Assembly: GCA_002224055.1 (NCBI GenBank)
Contig: AZLU01000029.1
Location: 221,960 to 285,959 of the forward strand
Reading direction: 5' to 3'
Length of the DNA stretch: 64,000 nucleotides
From: Pezizomycotina sp. ARF18
Taxonomy: Eukaryota > Ascomycota
Position 1 is the first letter of the stretch; every line of letters starts with the position of its first letter. Made by a program: the position numbers and the translations under genes. Positions 34,929 to 47,600 of this stretch are shown here, piece by piece. The notes under the pieces are model-generated. The model saw only the letters and a list, made by a program, of their open reading frames with translations. It ran no database searches and was not told the DNA's origin.

Positions 34929-37900
34929 CGGTAATCTATTGCACCACAGATTACTCACCTGATTCTGCTTCATAAGCCAAGTCAAAAAGATCAGAACAGG
35001 GTTTCCTTTGTTTTGCTTTTCACTGCCCTCAAAAAGTCTGCTTTTCCGAAAATCAAAAAAAAAAAAAAAAAGATTCATCAAGCCAAGAGACAGAAGCAAA
35101 GGGGAAGAAGTCAATCTGAATGAGGAAGAGTTTCAAGACGGAACAGAGGAAGAGCCAAAAGCCTCACGCGCGCAAACGAGGCGATCAAAGAAAAATATTT
35201 CCGATGAGCCTTTTCACCACTCACCTTCACAGCGACAGCACCCGGACTATACGCCGGAACAATACAACACCATCTCATACCGGAGTTCGGCTTTTCCAAT
35301 TTCCCAACAAGCAATTGCGAAAGTTCGATTTCGGTCGCGATGAGATGCCTGGCCAACCTAAGCAATCAAATCATCTATCGCAGACACCAACCAAAGCACT
35401 TGAAAGAACCGTCGCGGCTGCACTTTTCTGTCATCCATGGCCACCAGACGACCGCCCCCGCGGGGCACCTGCAACACTCTTTCTTTCTTTCTTTCTTTTT
35501 TTTTTTTACCACCGCTTCACGCCGATATGACCTCACGAGGGTTACGAGGGTTACGATCTTTTCCGCGATTCTATAAAATCGACCGCCTTTCGCCTCGAAA
35601 CGATGTTCACTGTTCCTCTTCTTGTCTGCCATTCAGCACTTGAAGAATAACTCATCAAGTTATGATGGCATGTCCCGGGGTTTATCGGCACCAATCTCCA
35701 CCTACTGAACAGTTACAATCACTACTATACATGCGCATTGCATTAATATCATCTCCATTTATTCACCGCACTATACGGCAAGGGAGTTTAAAGTCGACTT
35801 TTTTTTTTAATATAACGAAAAACCGGGCTTTCTTTTTTTTGGATTCAATTGGGCATATGCAGACACTATTTAAAGGGTAAAACCAGCTCTGGGGCCATGG
35901 CCAGAGCTGTATAATTGTTGCCATTTTGCAACATGCCGTTTTAACCCCTACCTACAATCGTTTTAATATCTAATACCCTCTCGCCATTAGGATTGAGAGG
36001 GGTTATGTAATGTTATGTTCGCTTCTTGTTTATACTAGAGGTGCGCATGTTATATATTACACTTATAATCATATATACTTTACACTAATAGGTATATATT
36101 GATTTTTCTCTGATCTCTATGATCAGTTTTATTCGGTTTTTTGTCATTACTTTATATTTAATCTGCTTTTTTATGGGTCTGATTTCTAACGTGCATGCAG
36201 TGTTTCTTGGGTTCTTTATATTTGGTTGCTATTATCGCTTGATTGTTTCATTGCTGAAGATTGTTTTACCTTGGGCAACTCTTACATCACGACACCGTGG
36301 AGTTATATTATCATCTCTTTTTTTCTTTGCATACCTTTTTGCTTCGTTCTTCCTATAAAGGTAAGGCGCTGTCAATGTTCTTCCGGGTGAAACTGACATG
36401 TGGCTCCCGCGGGAGCCATCTTCTCACTTCTGAGGAAAGGCATTGTGCCAAATCTTCCTTTTATCCTTTTTATTCAACCCCACTTTCTGTTTCCCGACGT
36501 GCTCTCTGGAGATTAGCTGTCCTGTTCTCAGCTGTTCGAAAATGTATGGTGTCTTTGGTGGAAGATCGCACAACGCTCACGCTCGTCTTCCCCAAACGCG
36601 ACACCTATTTTGTGTCAATTACTTTGTTTTCATTTCTCCTACTTCTATCTCTACTCTCACAGATCGTCATAACCCCACTACCATCACTACCTTCCGCCTT
36701 CATCTTCACATCCTCAGATCTTGACGCATAGCCTTTTATCCAGGGTCAAACATCATCCTCATTTAAATGGCTTGGATGGCAAAGCCTGCGTTCATCTACT
36801 TATCATTATTTTAACCACGTCATCAAGCTCGGAGGGGCAGAAGCAGACAATTTCACAACAGGGGTTGAAAACGCAAAGGGAGAACGAGATTAGGACACAA
36901 ATCCTCTCCCTTCCTATTTATTTCCAGGGAATCATTGATTTGTTGCTTGTTTACATTAATTTACCTTGTGCGATTCTATAAACCTGGGCGGTGTTTAAAC
37001 TTTTTGTTTACAGCTACGGACGGGGTTTGAAAAAATTTGTTGCTTTTGTTTTACTCATTATCTGTACGAAGTCTACGATCAAACGGCTGGGAACATATTC
37101 ATCACCTTTTTACATACAACATCAACTCAACACTTTCTCTCTTCACTCAAATGCTATAGACTCGTATCCCTGTTGATCAGGATATTCTTTTGCTCTATAC
37201 ACACCGAGGAAGTCGTTTCTTTGCATTGGGTTTTCACTTACATTGACGGAAATTCACCTTTTTTTTAACATATTTATATGGGGCGGTGTTTTCACTGGGA
37301 ACAAAAAAAAGAACGGATAACGGAGTACTCTGTTTACTTTTTGCATTTTTTCATATTGGGTTTACTATCAATACCTCGTTTTAGCTTTTTACTGTTCGAT
37401 GACAAGATTGGAGGAGCCAAAGACAAGATAAGAAGAAAAACGCCTGGCGCTGATAAGGGGGACAAGATTGGACTAAGTGTTTTTCTTTTTTGCTGTTATA
37501 CCAGAACGATTTCTTATAATAGATGTCTATTTTAGAGAGAAAGGATAATAATCATGTTCATAAAGAAAAACCAATAAATAAAATAAAAAAAAAAACAATT
37601 CAACATTAACAACAAAAGGACACATTTCTGCTGTAGAGCTCCTCTTTCGAGACGGCGGTGCTTCCATCGAGGAGGATGGCTTTTTACTAGTTTCTTGTCG
37701 TTTTTGTGATACCTCACATATTGGATAAAGATGAGATGGCAGGAGATGTTTCTCCAGCGGCTAAGTTCCCCATTGACGATAAGAGAGGCTGCATTCTTAC
37801 ATGTGAACGAACACAAGGACAAGGGTTATATGCATGGAATATCTTGAAAAAGAGCATCGATGGGGGGTTTAAAATATAGCAGGATCGTACAAAGGGTCAA

Positions 37901-38650
37901 CGTGGACTTGTGTTACAAAGGATCCCTCCCGATTTAGGAAAACACTCATCCATACAATATACGAAGCACTCATCTCCACAATATATATTTTTTTCGTATA
38001 CGGCTTGCGCGATATCTGTGTAACGATCTCACGAGAAGAAGCTATGCTTATATGAGGAAGGACCCAAGACGAAATAAAACAAAAAGGCCCCCGACGTCGG
38101 AGTCGGCAGATCGTAACGATTTAGGAGGAAGCACGGATCGATGCATTTCTATTACTTCGTATTTTTGTTATTTAAGTTCTAAAGGATCTCCTGTAATCGT
38201 ATCGTATCATATTTCTTGTATAAATTGTGCAAATGTGGCTAGCTGAATCCGGCCTTGATATCGAAACTTGTAACCCCAAGGGAAAGACATTTCGAAATTT
38301 CGAAATGGTAAATGGCATATGCAAGGTACGATCGTAATCTGTGCGCTGGCTGCGATGAACCATTGCACTAGAATTAGCTTATAATTGACTTTAGCTTTCC
38401 GTACGGTAAGTTACTAGCAACAATGTGTAGAAAGCCCCAGAATCTTGAAATTGGAAGCTTTAATATGTATATAATTCAAGGAGAATGTAGAAAAATAGAC
38501 ATGTATACGGAATTATAGACTTCTCCCTTTCCATCCTTGAAACATCTTGAATCTTACTTTCGGGAAGTTTGATCATAGCAAAAAGAACGTTAACCAGAAA
38601 CAGAAGAAGATCAGGACAATCAATCTTGCAAATTCCACTTGCCTTTCCCC
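34929..38650. other. gene-free stretch downstream of the regulator
   Basis: About 3.7 kb. ORFs such as 36119-36358 and 36261-36731 are T-rich and hydrophobic by composition and show no family. A TTTC repeat lies at 35480-35510. It probably includes the regulator's 3' UTR; the rest is unexplained. Confidence 0.5.
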
Positions 38651-39450
38651 ATGTTTCACCACCAGCATTGGAGAGAACCTGGCCACAGTAGCCACGAAGG
38701 CCATGGTCCTGCTTACATGACTCCCGCGTATACCGCTACCGGCCGCAGGGATGGTGCGCACCTCCTTTCAGGATACTCGAATCCGAGCCACACCCACGTC
38801 CACGAAAACGACCACGATCATGATCAACGGGAGAGCGCTCCCCATCCGGCGTCGCAGTACATCATCGACCGCGGGTACGAGCAAGATCAACATCAAGGGG
38901 ATTACGCACACCACAATCACAGCCACATCCACCACAACACCCCGAAGCACAGGAAACAACTGTACACAGGCGTCCTCACTGCCAAAGCGTAAAGAACGAA
39001 GAGGACGACGACATCGATGAAAAGGACGCAAGGATAGCATCGCTCTCAGACGAGCTTAACAGGTCGAACCAGAGGCTCGTTTCGTTACAGGAGAGTTTAT
39101 TTTCTACGAGGGGACATCTGGAGATCACGCAAGGGGAGCTGGATACCGCGCAGGGGATAATCAAGAGCCTTGAAGTGGCGAAGGGGGAGCTGGAGGAGAA
39201 GTGTAATTTGCTCGCGGACGATAAGACCTGGCTGGAGCAGAGTTGCAGGAACATGGCCGAGAGGGTGAAGACGCTGATGGATTGCAATGAAAGCCTGGAG
39301 GAGAAGTGCAAGAGGAAGAAGGAGAGGGTTACGATTTTGGAGCACGCGATGGGGCAGATGATCGACGAGATGTTGAAGGGGAGCCATGGGGGGGATGGAA
39401 ATGTTTCTTGGCTTTATTACAGCGGGACGCGAGGTGCGAGGGAGAACTAA
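38651..39450 (+). CDS. His-rich, coiled-coil hypothetical protein
   Basis: ATG at 38651 starts MFHHQHWREPGHSSHEGHGP. A His/Asp/Asn-rich segment follows (THVHENDHDHDQRESAPHPA, HHNHSHIHHNTPKH). After one frame change near 38960-38990 the open frame continues as NEEDDDIDEKDARIASLSDE and a long heptad-pattern helix, including LSDELNRSNQRLVSLQESLF, KSLEVAKGELEEKCNLLADD and LEHAMGQMIDEMLKGSHGGD, ending at TAA 39448-39450. The His-rich part could bind metal and the helix could oligomerise; both are inferences from composition. First of three neighbouring coiled-coil ORFs. Confidence 0.6.
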
Positions 39451-40562
39451 AGGCTTGAAACTTTTTTTCCCCACTAGTAAAGCAGCTATACATCATTGTT
39501 ATTTATTTTTGTTATTAACAGACTGAGAAATATCCTAATTTACTGCTTGATTAGTTTCTAATAAAAGCTCCTAGTTCAAAGGCAATAGAGCGGGTCGCAG
39601 GGACTATTGCTCGTTATCATTAGTATCTAATAAGCAGAAGCCTTCATCCCGACGCCTGATAAGTCTAAAGTATCCCAAGAAATCACAGCGATGTCTACTC
39701 GATATCAAGGCTTCAAAAATGTATTTCAGTAATACTAATAGCAAAGGGATAAAGAGAACGGAATATATCTGTATGCTCTTTTAAATCTCACAAATTAGTC
39801 AAAGTGCTAAGCTAAAGCTATAACTGTATATCAATATCATGCCGAGTATAATCACAAATCCGGGCCTGAGGTTTGAGAAGCTCGGGCTCGGACATGGATA
39901 AAGTAACAAAGCTATTTCCATTTTAAAATCGAATAATATTTAATCCCATTTCACCGTCTATAGTTGATGGAAACTTGCGACGGTCTTCTAAGAGTTATCA
40001 GGAACTTTGACGCAATTAGCCGGTGACCATATTGTTAGTTACATTGGACGAAACCTCTATCGACCAAAGACTCAATTCTTTGGTGAGATATTTTGCAAAC
40101 GAAAAGTAATATACTACCAGAATGGCAAGCAGAAGTGTGGGTTGTTAAACAATTACAGTTGAGAGTGTTGAGAATGGGCTTCTGGTACCGTACGGTATGG
40201 TTCATTATTGTGTGGCATTATAATATTATATGTTAATCCCGAGGCCAATTGGGAACATTTCTGTCCGCCAAAACCTTACGATTACAGGTTCTTGCTGGTC
40301 GCGGATACCTTACAGTATCACAAGAACACTCTGGAGTAATCTACGCAATTTGGAGGACACTGTTTATATAGAAAATGGCCAGCTGCTCCGCTCCGATTAT
40401 TCGAAAATCTTCAAACCGAATGTCTAGAGAACCCATTTCCAACTGCTTATTGTCAAAAATCTTACTAAAGAGACCGAAAAATAAACAAGCAAGCCGACTA
40501 ATGTATCAGCACCATCCCAAGAATTATTGTAATTTCTCAACGATTAAGAGTCAAGCAAAGCC
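39451..40562. other. spacer between coiled-coil ORFs
   Basis: AT-rich, with short ORFs (40230-40427, 40375-40629) that may include a first exon of the next gene. Nothing is recognisable. Confidence 0.45.
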
Positions 40563-41024
40563 ATGTCTAGCTACGAAAGAATGCTTATCAGGCCAGAGAC
40601 AGCGGCGACAACTCTTCGAACGAAGATAGTGGCAACGGCACTTCTACTATTAATAATAATGAAGGGCTGCGGAGAGTACCAGCGAACAGAATGGACAAAA
40701 AGAAGAAGGGAACATGTGCCCAAGGTAACCTCAGAATAATATCTCGAAAATCGAAAAATGAGAATAGCTAATGGGACAGCAGCGATCAAAGAAGAACACA
40801 GACAAGAATTATCTAGTCAAAAGAAGAAACTAGAACAATCAGAGCCGCGAGAGAAAGGATACAAAGAAATCTTTGAATGTTACCAAGAGGTTATCCGTGA
40901 TCTTATTGATCGAAATAACAACCTGAAAGCCGCGAACAGGAGGCTACAGGATGATAATGATGCTTTGAAGGAATTGGTAGGCATGACGAGGGATCAGTTG
41001 GAGGAGGCGCTGGGGGCCGATTAA
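40563..41024 (+). CDS. small coiled-coil hypothetical protein
   Basis: Possible start MSSYERML at 40563. After a frame change or splice near 40590, an acidic Ser/Asn/Gly segment follows (ARDSGDNSSNEDSGNGTSTI), then a Lys-rich patch (NRMDKKKKG). A second frame change in an A-run (about 40757) leads to a long charged helix: EEHRQELSSQKKKLEQSEPR, YQEVIRDLIDRNNNLKAANR, LQDDNDALKELVGMTRDQLE, ending EALGAD at 41024. The acidic patch, basic patch, coiled-coil order matches the ORFs at 19538-20007 and 41707-42130. The C-terminal helix also weakly matches that of 38651-39450. Function unknown. Confidence 0.5.
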
Positions 41025-41706
41025 GAGATTGATACGCTGAAACCATAGACTTTTACTGATTAATATGTGTTTTGTTAACCTGAAAATTTCTAGCCATGGT
41101 CTTCTGCTTGATAAGTTAGACTGATAACACCAGCTTTGACCAAATTTCCGTTGAAACATTTCCTAAGTGACGATAGTTTTTGTTGCCGGTGCATTTTGCG
41201 ACTAAAAATGTAATATAATGCCAACTAGTAGAACGGTAAACTGAGGCTTGCGCCGTGGAATAGCTACAGTTCTCGGTGGAAACGTCAACGTTGGAAGAAG
41301 GTGGGTTGAGACAAGCTGTAATGCCACGATTCGTTATGCTAGCTTCAAGTCCGATAGATATCGTAGCCGGCCTGTCAATGCTGTATAATCCATAGGAACC
41401 TGTTGCTCATGGACAATTCACTTTCGGGGTATCTTGGAAATCACTGTAGTCTAGTATAATTGGGCGAGGTAAACTATTTTGTCAGCACTATATGTATCTC
41501 GCTGCTAGCCTCTTGCCTCTCGCCTTCTGTGTATTTTAGAACGCTATTTCCATCACAAAACCGTTTCCCATCTTGAACACCGGAAAACTCGAAATCTAAC
41601 TTGGCCGCATGCAAACACTGACGACGCGGCCAAAACTCGAATTAACTGAGAATCGAAGCACAATCTCTGGAAATCATTGTTGAAAAACATTCCTTCTCGC
41701 TTCTAG

Positions 41707-42130
41707 CAGCGGAATACCACAGGAGATAATCGATAATACTTCCAGCGGAGAAGAGGAAGCGTCAACCTCGAAACCAGTCCCACTATCTATATTCAACCCC
41801 TTCAGTAAAAGCGACAAGGGTAAATCTAACAATAATAAAAACGATGCGAGTGAAAAGAGAGCTGAAAAGACACTGCGAGAGTTGATAGCCGGCTTGGAAA
41901 ATGATGTGAAGAAGGTTAAAACATTGAGGAAAACGTATCGAGATACCCTAAAGAAAGTTGACAAAGAGAGGAATAAATTTACAGAGGATAAAAGAAAACT
42001 TATTGAGAAAGAAAATCGAAAAGACGAGATAAAACGCCTCAAGGGTGAAAATAAGGAGTTGGAAAAAGCCCCGAAGGAGTCCCAGAAGAGGGCCGGAAGG
42101 GGTTCGAAGCAGCCTCCTTGGTATTCATAG
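41707..42130 (+). CDS. Lys-rich coiled-coil hypothetical protein (probably last exon)
   Basis: Open frame after a TTCTAG acceptor at 41701-41706: SGIPQEIIDNTSSGEEEAST, SKPVPLSIFNPFSKSDKGKS, NNNKNDASEKRAEKTLREL, IAGLENDVKKVKTLRKTYRD, LKKVDKERNKFTEDKRKLIE, ending KQPPWYS at 42130. It is strongly basic with heptad spacing. There is no ATG in frame upstream within the exon, so a 5' exon is probably missing from this model. It shares the SSGE acidic start and the KSDKGKSN-NN block with the minus-strand ORF at 19538-20007. Confidence 0.5.
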
Positions 42131-42499
42131 CTCCAAGAAGCGACCCAAAACCACAAAATCCTTTTTTCACAAGGAAGAACTGTAGTCTCAGAGACATTTC
42201 GATACTTCTACCTAAAGACCTAGTTTGAAATAAGACCTTTGACCTACGGCAATCAAATAACGTCGTGGTTAAGTTACGAGACTCGTGCATGAGTGGCGAA
42301 CAAAGGACTGGCAAGTAGACGATGATATTTATACGTGGTAGGGTTTGTGAGCAAGTTCGATAGTTTACCGATAGGCAGAGTGGAGTGACTCAAGTATTCC
42401 ACGTGGAAATCAACTAATACTTAACATATAATTCCGTCAAATAGTAAGAGCGGTCTACGATTTATGACGAAGTTTGTCTGTTGTGGATGTTGCCGTTGA

Positions 42500-42524
42500 A
42501 TTTAGTTGCTGCTGCTGCTGCTAC
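42500..42524. repeat. CTG/GCT trinucleotide repeat
   Basis: Five to six GCT units in non-coding DNA. Confidence 0.8.
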
Positions 42525-42604
42525 TGTCAAGTTGTCACAACTAAAAGAAGCTGGGACGAGAAAAAAGGAGACGAAAAAATTAAAAATTAAAAATTAAAAA
42601 AAAA

Positions 42605-42700
42605 AAAAAATAGATCAAGAAGTGGGGTGAGCCGTGAGACTCGGACCTTGGTCCTCACAGCTGAAGCTGGAGATCCTAAAGGTAGACTAAGCTTATACCA
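42605..42700 (-). ncRNA. degenerate tRNA-like (SINE-like) sequence
   Basis: Read on the minus strand, it contains AGCTTAGTCTACC-TTTAGGATC (A-box-like), an anticodon-arm-like CCAGCTTCAGCTG, then GGTCCGAGTCT, which differs from the B box GGTTCGANTCC at two positions, then GGCTCACC and a long T-run (42611-42599). The layout matches tRNA-Glu-type genes, with a 27-nt block of equal length, but stems do not pair well. It could be a tRNA pseudogene or the head of an old SINE. Confidence 0.35.
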
Positions 42701-43029
42701 TTCCCTTAGGAGAGCTGGTGGTGAAAGCCTCTCCTTCAAGAGGACTAGATAAACCAATTGCATTCAGACTCATTCTTCGTCCGATCTTTTTTTTTTTTTC
42801 CCTTAGATAAACAATAAAATCAAATCATTTCGTCCAGCCCTTCCTCCCTTTTATAAACCCATCAAACGACCACTAAGTAACATATTCTCTTCCTCCGGCC
42901 TCACCCACCTCCATCCTCACTATCTCCATGCTGTCACCAAGATAGTCACGTACGCCCATCTAAGCTCTATTCTACTTCTCCCGGATCGTGGTTTGACGGT
43001 TTGGCTACAGATATGACTGAGTGGGAGAT

Positions 43030-43850
43030 CGATGCGAAGTCCAAATGATGAAGGACAATTCCTGTCGCTGATCGGACTGACGCTCACGACGGAAGAAGGG
43101 ATACGGCAGAGGACCATGATAAAACTGCAAAGGAGGCTTGTGATGGGATGGAACAAGCACAGGTCCACGTTGTCAATAGAGATTGATCATATATATATTA
43201 CGCAATCTGAGGAGGTGACGCCGTTAAGAGAAGGATCTACTTACATCAACTACGAGGACGTCAAGTACGACAACAAAAGGTGGGTGGCCCGAGGGCCACC
43301 ATTTGGGGAAAAAAGCACTCTCGAACTCATTCATTTTGGCGCAGTTTACTCGACCAGGGTTTTTTTCCCCCCGTAAAGAGCCAAATCCCGAATTTTGGGC
43401 GATGTACTAACCTCATTCCTCGCTCAGTCACCTGTGGGAGCTGCACCTCTGGCGCCGCGTGTTTTGGGGGGTTTCTCACCCTCCCGGATGGAGACGGATA
43501 CTCCGAGGTTTCTAGTGACTACCAGAGATGGCAGCAACGTTTTTGCTACCCATATGGGCACTATGGCTCTTTCGTTCGACATTGACGGTGTTCGTGTCGA
43601 CGAATACTTTTCTTAGGTCTTTTACTGCCCAGCGTTCGGTTCTCACAAACTCATTTCCGTAGGTCAACTTGTGGAACAGTATGGCGTCTCTTTTCAGGGC
43701 AATTCCAGTGGAATGCGATACTAAGACAGGGAGGGCCGTCTCTTCTGCGCTCGTCGCCAAGGTCGTATGTTCCCAATAATGATGCGAGATGATCAGCCAA
43801 CGACGAATATTACCGGTCAAGGAAGCTGGAGAGGAGGTATGCAAAATCCG
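43030..43850 (+). mobile_element. Ty1/Copia-like retrotransposon fossil, protease/pre-integrase part
   Basis: The translated region resembles the aspartic protease to pre-integrase portion of Copia polyproteins: a DGSNVFATHMGTMALSFDID core and, further on, a LISVGQLVEQYG motif in the expected order. Reverse transcriptase and RNase H were not seen, and no flanking LTRs are evident by eye. It looks like a broken, partial and fairly old copy. Family assignment rests on two motifs, so it is moderate at best. The region to about 44700 may belong to the same element. Confidence 0.45.
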
Positions 43851-43875
43851 ACAGCTTGATGGTTATTTCTTATAG

Positions 43876-44691
43876 GTGCACGTGATACTAACAGCATTTT
43901 TCTTCCTACATACGCAGTTCGACTTTGTCCGCAAACGCATCTTGCTGCGCGTTCTGTGGTTCAGCGAAGTCGCCCCAAAGAGACCTGGAAAAAGGTCCTC
44001 CTGCGAGAGGTCCCGCAAAGAGTATGCCCGCGAGGACGCAAACCCGCTTGGCGTACTGGTCATAACAAGGATGTGTACACCACCTGCATTTGGAAATACT
44101 TGGGCCCACACGCCGAGGCAGACCATGCGATAGGGTGCCTGAAGCTAAAAGACAATGGTAGGTGGTTCAAAGTTCCTTCTTCTTAAAAGCGCTTAATTAT
44201 TAGGAAAAACGTTTTCGCTTACATTATTCTTCAATAGGTATCCCGCTACTTGTTCCCGAAAAACAACTTACAAAGAAAGAAAGAAGGAAAGATCTTGTGT
44301 GCCTTCTGTGCGGAATGGAGGTTTTCGGAGGCCAAAGCTGACGGAAAGACTCGATACGACAAGTGTCAATACGGAACCCTTCCAAGCATTCCAACATCAT
44401 AAAAGGACGACAAGCGCGCCGATTATCCACAAAGTTACGCATCCGGGAGCAGCGAATATCTTGACGCCAACTCTCCCAGCATGGTGTCCTCCCCATTATA
44501 TGAGGCACAAAGTGACTCGTTTGATGGCTGGTTTTGGGCCTAACCCATTCCAATCTACTAACCAACAGGCGGAACACTACGAACAGCTGCTAGGTCTCAA
44601 TAAAACAAACAGAATTTTAACTCCTTCACGTAGAGCAATACCGACGCTAGAGAAGCCCACCATCATTGATGACGACGCGGTGGTCTCATAA
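43876..44691 (+). other. unassigned coding-like region
   Basis: Several overlapping plus-strand frames (43876-44133, 43956-44186, 44299-44691) read like protein, the last ending EKPTIIDDDAVVS. None has a domain I recognise. It follows the Copia-like segment and may be its continuation or an unrelated gene. Confidence 0.3.
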
Positions 44692-47600
44692 CGTTGGTGC
44701 TAGACTGTTACTTGCTTCTCATAAGAGTCATAACTCGAGCAAGGATAATCTTTCCTTTCCTATCCTTAATTCATAAGGTTCCGTTTCAATTTTCCTTCTT
44801 TCAGTTTGGGTTTGATGTATCTTGTTCCAAATTAGCCACATTAGATTTTGAGTTTATAGCACTTTCAAAAAGATTGTATGCGATGCATCTTTTGATTTGA
44901 TTCTTAACTTGTATTTTGCCGTACTTAAGCAAAGCTTACTATTTATCGGCTTTTATTCTTTAATTTTTTCCACATCTCCTTAGGAAGTCCTGCTTAACAG
45001 CTATCTACTTTCCTTGCCTGGATTTTCTTACTTTCACTTCGTATATAATCAAGCATTCCCTTTTTTGCCAAACTTCAGGGATTTCCGCAATCTTTTTATT
45101 CATACATAAATATATAGAGATTTTTATAGAGAAACACAAACGATATATCGTAAAAGGTCCACACCCATGGCTAGTTAGTGCCCTTAGTTCAAATCCTAAA
45201 ATGAGTATGACGGTGCTGCGGCGCTTTTAACATCTGAGAGAGTGAATAACGTGTGCTCAACTAGTAGAAAACGAAAAGGTCTTGATCTCAACATTCGAAG
45301 CTATAAACATGGCCGAAGTCGGTATATTTCATAGCTAGAACTCGCTTTCTTGGAGAGAGCAATGAGATCCTTCGAGGTGAAAATGAGACAAAGGAGCAGG
45401 AGTGGTAGAAAGCATGCCTCTTTGACCAGACACGTCGTCTACGCACGTACGTGTGATATAGGCGTGCAGTGGACTACTAGGCAATTTCTTTTTTCTTGTT
45501 TTTTGTTTTTGAAAAAAAAAAAAAAAAAAAGAGAGAGACTAATAATGGTAACTTAAAAGCCAAGTCCCTGCTCAAAGGGTCTAAATTCTACAACTGTTCA
45601 TCTTTTTCACTAACAAACAGACCGACTGTATTCACGATATAGAATGCGACCTTTCCAATATTCTATCCAGCACTCCTTTTACTCACATACACATCCAATA
45701 TCAATGAATCAACGCCTCTCTTTCGTAGAACCATGCACCTAAATATACTCTATACACGTACCCTCTGTAGGAAGCCGGAAACCCTGTTACACATATTACG
45801 CTCAAACAGTCCTACTCGGCGGCTGTATTACCAAATCTCGAGTTCGTGATCTGATAAACTTGGTCAGTTTCGGTAACCGTGAAGTGTTCATCAACATGGC
45901 TGTATCATAAGGATTTCCACCGAATAGCTATACCTCAAAAAGTACAATGCGCACGGCATAGTGTTGCTGTACTGCAACTCGCAATGACGAGGATAATTGA
46001 TACGAAACTTGCCCCCTTTTTTTGGTGGAGGGCACGATACCAATCAATCGTTCCAAGCTAAATATTACGTAGTAGAAACTAGCAGAACTTTTTGTAATCA
46101 TTCCGGTTCCATACGATTCCATCAATTGACACCAACGACTATAAACCGAATCGATACGCTGCATAGATTCTTAAATCAAGATTGGAAATTCTATGCTATA
46201 GTTAGTCTACCATCGCAAAAATGATGCTAAAGCAGTGGCTGGGATGTATTCAGCACCTTTCCAAGCAAAGACAGCTGGTATATCGCCATTTCAGGGCCAG
46301 GAAGCGCGCCTGATACACAATAATGAGACTTCTTCCTGCTATAAGTCAGCAGGGGTTGTCGAGTCGTTCTACATCATTTAGGCTGCCCTCCGATGCATTG
46401 CCTTGTAGTTTACTCAGCATTATCTTTATAACAACTAGTTTCCTCTATTATAAGGCGTGGGCACATTACGTGAAAGACACTATGTAGCAGACCGACAGCT
46501 ACCGATTAAAGCTTCAGTCTCATATTTAAAGGCTCGAGACTCACCGAAGTAGTGTATGGAAATAACCGCCAAAAGGAGCGACTGATACTCAGGTGGGTAA
46601 CTAGCCTTTCAATCGGAAGTGGTCCTACCCTATAACATTTGAACCATTACGCCGCTCGAAATTTACTGGAATAATATTTTCGGAGCGTTCCGAAGCTGAA
46701 CTTATAAACTCTTGCCTCTTACGTACGGGCCGTTATGCGAATCCGAAATGGCGCATATCCGCATAAGACAGCTAGTTCGTAATCGGATTTTAGGGTCTAT
46801 AATCTTAAAGCCGGATGCAGAATCACTCAATGTCATCACACTATTCCCTACATCCTGTAAGAAGCTAAGTTTGCGCAGGCGTGTAAATCTCTGTTTTACG
46901 GCCATGTAGAGTACAAGCGTGAAAGGCACCGCTCTCATAACCAATAATGCAGCGGACTTGAGACATTAGCCGTCGCATATCAGAATATCGAACAGAAAGA
47001 ACCGACCCAGAAGCCCACACGCCGTTTGCCTACGTGTACTATATTCCGTAATGCGTAAAAGACTTAAGTATTTTAACACTTCCCGCGCCATAAGTGTTTT
47101 GAGAAGACGGTACATCTCGGCGCGGGGATAAATTTGGTACCCTGTTGCATACGATCCAGTTGATGCAGTCAGAGGCCGATATAAAAACTATTACAATCCG
47201 CAGAAGATAGTGCCTGCACCTCCAGTCGCAAATGCATTCACCGTGTCATACATCATTGTCTTATCCTTACAATAGAGGCCATAAGACTCCTCTCTGACAA
47301 AGCTTCTCAAGAGGTAAAAATCTTTACGGAGGCCTTTCATACTCTCAAATGCGCTTGTTTTCGTGCCACCGTATACGCTACACTCAAAGCCAACATAGAT
47401 ATTAGTGGCTAGAAAGATACCTACTTCTTTCCCGGTCTTTCCCCAATAGCCTTAGCTACCAAATCCTTCTCCAATTTTTTTTGGCTTGACCGAGAATGTA
47501 ACTGAATTAATGGTATATCAATATTTAATGAGCTGATGCGATGATGCGGCCGATAGTAAACGCACTAAATGGAGATACTCGGACAAAGGGATAGCTAACG

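Noticed and set aside
36119-36731. Hydrophobic ORFs resembling membrane proteins
   Set aside because: T-rich composition alone gives Phe/Leu/Ile-rich frames; there is no start context, splice pattern or family motif.
45165-45200. tRNA suggested by TTAGTTCAAATCCTAA
   Set aside because: No acceptor or anticodon arm can be paired around it.
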